A stretch of DNA of 8,409 nucleotides. Source: Bacillota bacterium. GTDB taxonomy: Bacteria > Bacillota > Clostridia > Lachnospirales > Cellulosilyticaceae. A program made the translations under genes and the position numbers. Position 1 is the first letter of the stretch. Each line of letters begins with the position of its first letter. The notes under the pieces are model-generated. The model had not been told where the DNA came from. It was given only the letters and a program-made list of their open reading frames with translations, and made no database searches. Location of the stretch: assembly GCA_023415525.1 (NCBI GenBank), contig JAEZKI010000378.1, positions 1 to 8,409 on the forward strand. The letters run 5' to 3'. Of this stretch, positions 6,125-8,409 are shown one piece after another.

Positions 6125-7884
6125 CTTGGTTAGATGGCATTTATCCCTTTCTTACAGAAGCCTATTTATTAACCCTCACCAATAAAGGCATTTATAATAG
6201 AGCCCATAAGGATTTGGAGAAAGGTAAGGAGGGGACCAGGTTAGTTTGGAATGAAGAACAGTTAGCTCTACAGGTACAATTAGAGGAAGAGGTTTGTGTT
6301 ACCTTAAAAGCGCCTATACAAGATAGTCAGTGTACTTGCCCTTCTCAAAGTCTATGTAGGCATATTATGACAGCTTTATTATATTGCAAAGAGTATTATG
6401 AGAAAAATAAGCAAAGTGATAGAAGGAGTATAGGAGATAATGGCCCCTCAGAGGGGGAGGCTAGCCCTAGTTGCATAGAAGAAGAGAAGCAGGTAGAAGG
6501 AGTAGCAGATTTATTAGAGCTGGAGGCTTTGACAGATGAAGAAATAGCCAAATGCTTTGGGAAAAAAATATATAATCAAGCACTAAAGCAGATGGAATAC
6601 TTTAAAAACGTGAGTTTTGATTATGGGGCTTTTGTAACAGTGACCTTGGAGGATAAATACAGTGTTTATTTTACAAAAACCAATACCTTGTCTCAAGCCA
6701 TCTGTTCTTGTAAGGAAGCTGGCCTATGCGTTCATAAGCTTTATGCCCTTATAGCCTATTTGCAAGGAGAAAAAAAGAGGCAGCTTCAGCCTATTGAAGA
6801 GGCTTTTAAATGGGGAGAGGAAGAAGAGAGCTGCTCTTTGGAACTTAAAAAAGAAATAAGCCTTATTGTAGATAAGGGGCTGGCAAGTCTTACGAAACGT
6901 AGCATTAGAAAAGTGGAAACCTTGTATATCAAGGCTTATGGCTGTAAATTTTATGAGCTGGCCAGTGAACTAAAAAGTCTATCAGGAGAACTTATTTATT
7001 ATTTCTCTAGAAATGTAGCCTTTTCACCTAATAATACCATGCACCTGCTTTGTAAAATATATAATCGATTGGAAGCTATGGAAGTACATAAGCAAGATCA
7101 AGTGAAGCTAAAATATTTACTGGGTCAGCTTCGGCCAGAAAGCTTAGAATTAGCTGAACTGCATCTTGTGGGAGTAGGGGGAAGGTGCTTTTTGTCTAAG
7201 AGACAGGACTTAGTCATCATGAGTTATTTTTATTGCCAAGAGGTTCAGCGCATTATAACGATGAGTACATTAAGACCATTAGGGAACTCTGAAGGGAATA
7301 ATAGTTATCAAAGAGGAAGTCATTTTAATAATGGCCTTAATGGATTAATAGAGCATTTATATAGTGAACCTTTGATATGGGAGGAGGAGAGAAGCTTTAA
7401 AAGTATTATGAGTAATAAGGTTGTTTTAGAAAAGGGTGTGCTTAAAGAAGGTAAACTTTCTAGTACAAAAAAATCCCAAAGCAAAATGGTAGGAGAGACA
7501 ACTCTAGAAGATCTTTTACCTTTAGGGATAAAAAATTATAGAGAGCTTAAAGGAAAGCTTCAAGCAGAAAAGGAAGATTACTTCAAGTCTTATGGAACAA
7601 AGCAAAACACCTATATCATCCTACCTGAAAGCATTTCTGAAAGTCTATATAATAAGGTCACTCAAAGACTAGAATTCCTCGTTTATGATCAGAGGGGAGA
7701 GAGCATCTTATTTTATCTACCCTATAATGCTGTGACAGAGAAAAGGATTAGTAGGCTAGAAGAAACAGAAAAACAAATTTATAGGGCTATTCTAGGTCAG
7801 GTATTTGTGAAGGGAGATCAGCTAGAAGCTGAATTACTTTGCTTATTTAAACAGGAGGGAGTCGAAGGAAAGTGGGAAATTTAG
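6100..7884 (+). CDS. yehQ: Twin SWIM zinc-finger protein, YehQ-like
   Basis: This 594-residue protein carries two SWIM-type zinc fingers, each CxC-x5-CxH. The first uses C78, C80, C86 and H88 (CTCPSQSLCRH); the second uses C202, C204, C210 and H212 (CSCKEAGLCVH). An acidic, poorly conserved-looking linker (about 101-140) and a YehQ-style segment with FDYGAFVTVTLED separate them. The remaining 360 residues are mixed helical with no motif I recognise. SWIM domains bind DNA or proteins in several families, so an adaptor or recruitment role is the likeliest reading. The start is TTG with AAAGGAG 8 nt upstream. The gene overlaps the DUF5682-VWA gene by 25 nt and the following small gene by 13 nt. 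There is no signal peptide or membrane segment. It occupies the place yehQ holds after yehP in E. coli, which supports a joint function with the ATPase and VWA protein. What it binds cannot be told from the sequence. Confidence 0.88.
   Translation: MDSKDRIVTWLDGIYPFLTEAYLLTLTNKGIYNRAHKDLEKGKEGTRLVWNEEQLALQVQLEEEVCVTLKAPIQDSQCTCPSQSLCRHIMTALLYCKEYYEKNKQSDRRSIGDNGPSEGEASPSCIEEEKQVEGVADLLELEALTDEEIAKCFGKKIYNQALKQMEYFKNVSFDYGAFVTVTLEDKYSVYFTKTNTLSQAICSCKEAGLCVHKLYALIAYLQGEKKRQLQPIEEAFKWGEEEESCSLELKKEISLIVDKGLASLTKRSIRKVETLYIKAYGCKFYELASELKSLSGELIYYFSRNVAFSPNNTMHLLCKIYNRLEAMEVHKQDQVKLKYLLGQLRPESLELAELHLVGVGGRCFLSKRQDLVIMSYFYCQEVQRIITMSTLRPLGNSEGNNSYQRGSHFNNGLNGLIEHLYSEPLIWEEERSFKSIMSNKVVLEKGVLKEGKLSSTKKSQSKMVGETTLEDLLPLGIKNYRELKGKLQAEKEDYFKSYGTKQNTYIILPESISESLYNKVTQRLEFLVYDQRGESILFYLPYNAVTEKRISRLEETEKQIYRAILGQVFVKGDQLEAELLCLFKQEGVEGKWEI
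7853..7871 (+). promoter_or_regulatory. Ribosome binding region of the 88-residue gene
   Basis: AGGAGGG at 7853-7859 is the strong Shine-Dalgarno match but lies 12 nt from the GTG. GAAGGAAA at 7864-7871 touches the start codon and is too close to serve well. The long spacing and GTG start suggest modest, coupled translation from ribosomes finishing the SWIM gene. Confidence 0.5.
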
Positions 7885-8138
7885 ATTTTATAGTAGAAAA
7901 GACAGAAGAGCTTTTAGGTGACCTCCTGTTAAGTGGCTTTCAGAGTATTTATGAGGCAAGCTTAGAGCAGATCGATGAGCTAGAAAAGCTTTATGCGCTT
8001 TATGGCATGGTAGGAGGGAAGCAATTAGTGCAGCAATTAAGGAGAGAATTACTTAAGAGAAAGAATAGCTTTGACTATGATTTACAAGACTTAATGCTTG
8101 CTTACAGTCAGTTAGAATTCTATATATCTTCCTTATAA
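7872..8138 (+). CDS. Small helical protein of unknown function, last gene of the operon
   Basis: I do not recognise this 88-residue protein. It is predicted almost wholly helical: leucine-rich amphipathic stretches (ELLGDLLLSGF, EQIDELEKLYALYGM, QLVQQLRRELLKRK) are broken by a GG at the centre, and it ends in an aromatic-rich helix. No cysteine, signal peptide or membrane helix is present, so a cytoplasmic partner subunit is plausible. The start is GTG at 7872, inside the last codons of the SWIM gene (13-nt overlap). AGGAGGG at 7853-7859 is 12 nt upstream, rather far, and a second purine run, GAAGGAAA, directly abuts the start. The overlap and absence of any gap show that it belongs to the operon. 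It may be a Bacillota-specific accessory or stabilising subunit for the SWIM protein. That is inference from position only. Confidence 0.75.
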   Translation: MGNLDFIVEKTEELLGDLLLSGFQSIYEASLEQIDELEKLYALYGMVGGKQLVQQLRRELLKRKNSFDYDLQDLMLAYSQLEFYISSL

Positions 8139-8159
8139 GAAAGCGTTTTTAGAGGGGTT

Positions 8160-8192
8160 AAAATAGATTTAAAAATTTATTTATAAAAACTG
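8160..8192 (+). promoter_or_regulatory. A/T-rich UP-like element
   Basis: This stretch is about 85-90% A/T, with A-tracts and T-tracts, directly upstream of the -35 hexamer. That is the usual setting of strong rRNA promoters, where the alpha subunits of RNA polymerase bind. No hairpin followed by a T-run is seen here. Confidence 0.5.
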
Positions 8193-8221
8193 TTGACATA
8201 TGTAATGTGTTAGTGTATGAT
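8193..8221 (+). promoter_or_regulatory. Strong sigma-A promoter, probably of an rRNA operon
   Basis: TTGACA at 8193-8198 is a perfect -35. TATGAT at 8216-8221 matches 5 of 6 of the -10, and the spacer is exactly 17 bp. The likely initiating base is G8229, 7 nt after the -10. A G start would fit the GTP-sensing rRNA promoters known in Bacillus. The strength, A/T-rich upstream flank and boxA downstream all point to rRNA transcription. Confidence 0.85.
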
Positions 8222-8285
8222 TGTAAAAGTCGCTGGTAAACAGCAGACAAATAGAAAACATCTTTTAAAGATGTAAACTATAACT

Positions 8286-8298
8286 TGTACTTTGAAAA
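8286..8298 (+). promoter_or_regulatory. boxA-like antitermination element
   Basis: TGTACTTTGAAAA closely resembles the Bacillota rRNA boxA (of the form TGTTCTTTGAAAA), where the NusB-NusE (S10) complex binds nascent RNA to prevent premature termination. Its place, about 58 nt after the predicted transcription start, is right for an rRNA leader. Confidence 0.7.
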
Positions 8299-8333
8299 AC
8301 AAATACTACGAAATGATAGATTTAAACTTCAAA

Positions 8334-8393
8334 TGCTAGTTTATCTAGCAAGCTAAATTAATTTTTAGCGCCTAATGATAACGCAAGTTGTCA
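8334..8393 (+). repeat. Three consecutive stem-loops in the leader
   Basis: TGCTAG/CTAGCA (8334-8339 with 8345-8350, TTTAT loop) is followed after one base by GCTAAA/TTTAGC (8352-8357 with 8364-8369). After six bases comes TGATAAC/GTTGTCA (8376-8382 with 8387-8393, GCAA loop). None is followed by a T-run, so they are not terminators. They may guide processing or folding of the pre-rRNA. Confidence 0.55.
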
Positions 8394-8409
8394 GGGTAAC
8401 AAACAGATG

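Larger units (their letters stand above)
8229..8409 (+). ncRNA. Probable rRNA operon leader (5' part of pre-16S transcript)
   Basis: From the predicted transcription start to the window edge there is no credible coding sequence, but there are several stem-loops and a boxA-like element. Hairpins are 8229-8248 (GTC-GCTG paired with CAGC-a-GAC, one bulge), 8258-8274, 8334-8350, 8352-8369 and 8376-8393. The last has a GCAA (GNRA) loop on a 7-bp stem with one G-U pair. This pattern suits the untranslated leader before a 16S gene, which would begin beyond the window; the usual 16S start (AGAGTTTGAT) is not reached. A leader for a tRNA cluster or another structured RNA is the alternative. Confidence 0.6.

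Noticed and set aside
8222..8409. Riboswitch or T-box leader of a protein gene
   Set aside because: I see no conserved riboswitch core, no T-box sequence and no terminator/antiterminator pair. The boxA and promoter type favour an rRNA leader.
1..8409. CRISPR array, insertion sequence, tRNA gene or prophage genes
   Set aside because: No regularly spaced direct repeats, transposase or terminal repeats, tRNA cloverleaf or phage-type genes were found anywhere in the window.

Overview
The window looks like chromosomal DNA from a low-GC Gram-positive bacterium, most likely a member of the Clostridia. The basis is A/T-rich codon choice, strong AGGAGG-type ribosome binding sites, sigma-A promoters with 17-bp spacers and a Bacillota-type rRNA boxA. 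The species cannot be fixed from the sequence. Every gene found lies on the + strand.

Region 1 (1-1333) is the 3' end of a heterodimeric GH2 beta-galactosidase locus. The end of lacL carries the nucleophile motif. It overlaps a complete lacM by 17 nt, and a textbook intrinsic terminator follows. This is the two-gene lacL/lacM arrangement known from Leuconostoc and lactobacilli, not a broken lacZ.

Region 2 (1334-8138) is the core of the window: a tightly overlapping four-gene operon with its own predicted promoter. Its genes encode (i) a MoxR-type AAA+ ATPase of the YehL type, (ii) a 1208-residue protein joining an N-terminal DUF5682/YehM-like module to a C-terminal VWA (YehP-like) module with an intact MIDAS, (iii) a 594-residue YehQ-like protein with two SWIM zinc fingers, and (iv) an unrecognised 88-residue helical protein. 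The genes overlap by 40, 25 and 13 nt, and the last two start with TTG and GTG, so translational coupling is likely. The operon matches the E. coli yehL-yehM-yehP-yehQ locus in content and order, except that yehM and yehP are one gene here. MoxR ATPases usually act with VWA partners to remodel a target (RavA-ViaA, CbbQ-CbbO, NorQ-NorD, BchI-BchD). I know of no established function for the yeh-type system. The DUF5682 part carries an H...E...R...GGxH pattern resembling the EreA/ChaN/TraB/TIKI metallo-hydrolase superfamily. A working model, which is inference, is an ATP-driven cytoplasmic machine whose VWA module docks the ATPase onto a hydrolase-like domain, with the SWIM protein as a nucleic-acid- or protein-binding adaptor.

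Region 3 (8139-8409) has no gene. It holds an AT-rich upstream element, a near-consensus sigma-A promoter (TTGACA-17-TATGAT), a boxA-like antitermination element and several hairpins. It is best read as the promoter and leader of an rRNA operon whose 16S gene would lie beyond the window. No terminator separates the yeh-type operon from this promoter.
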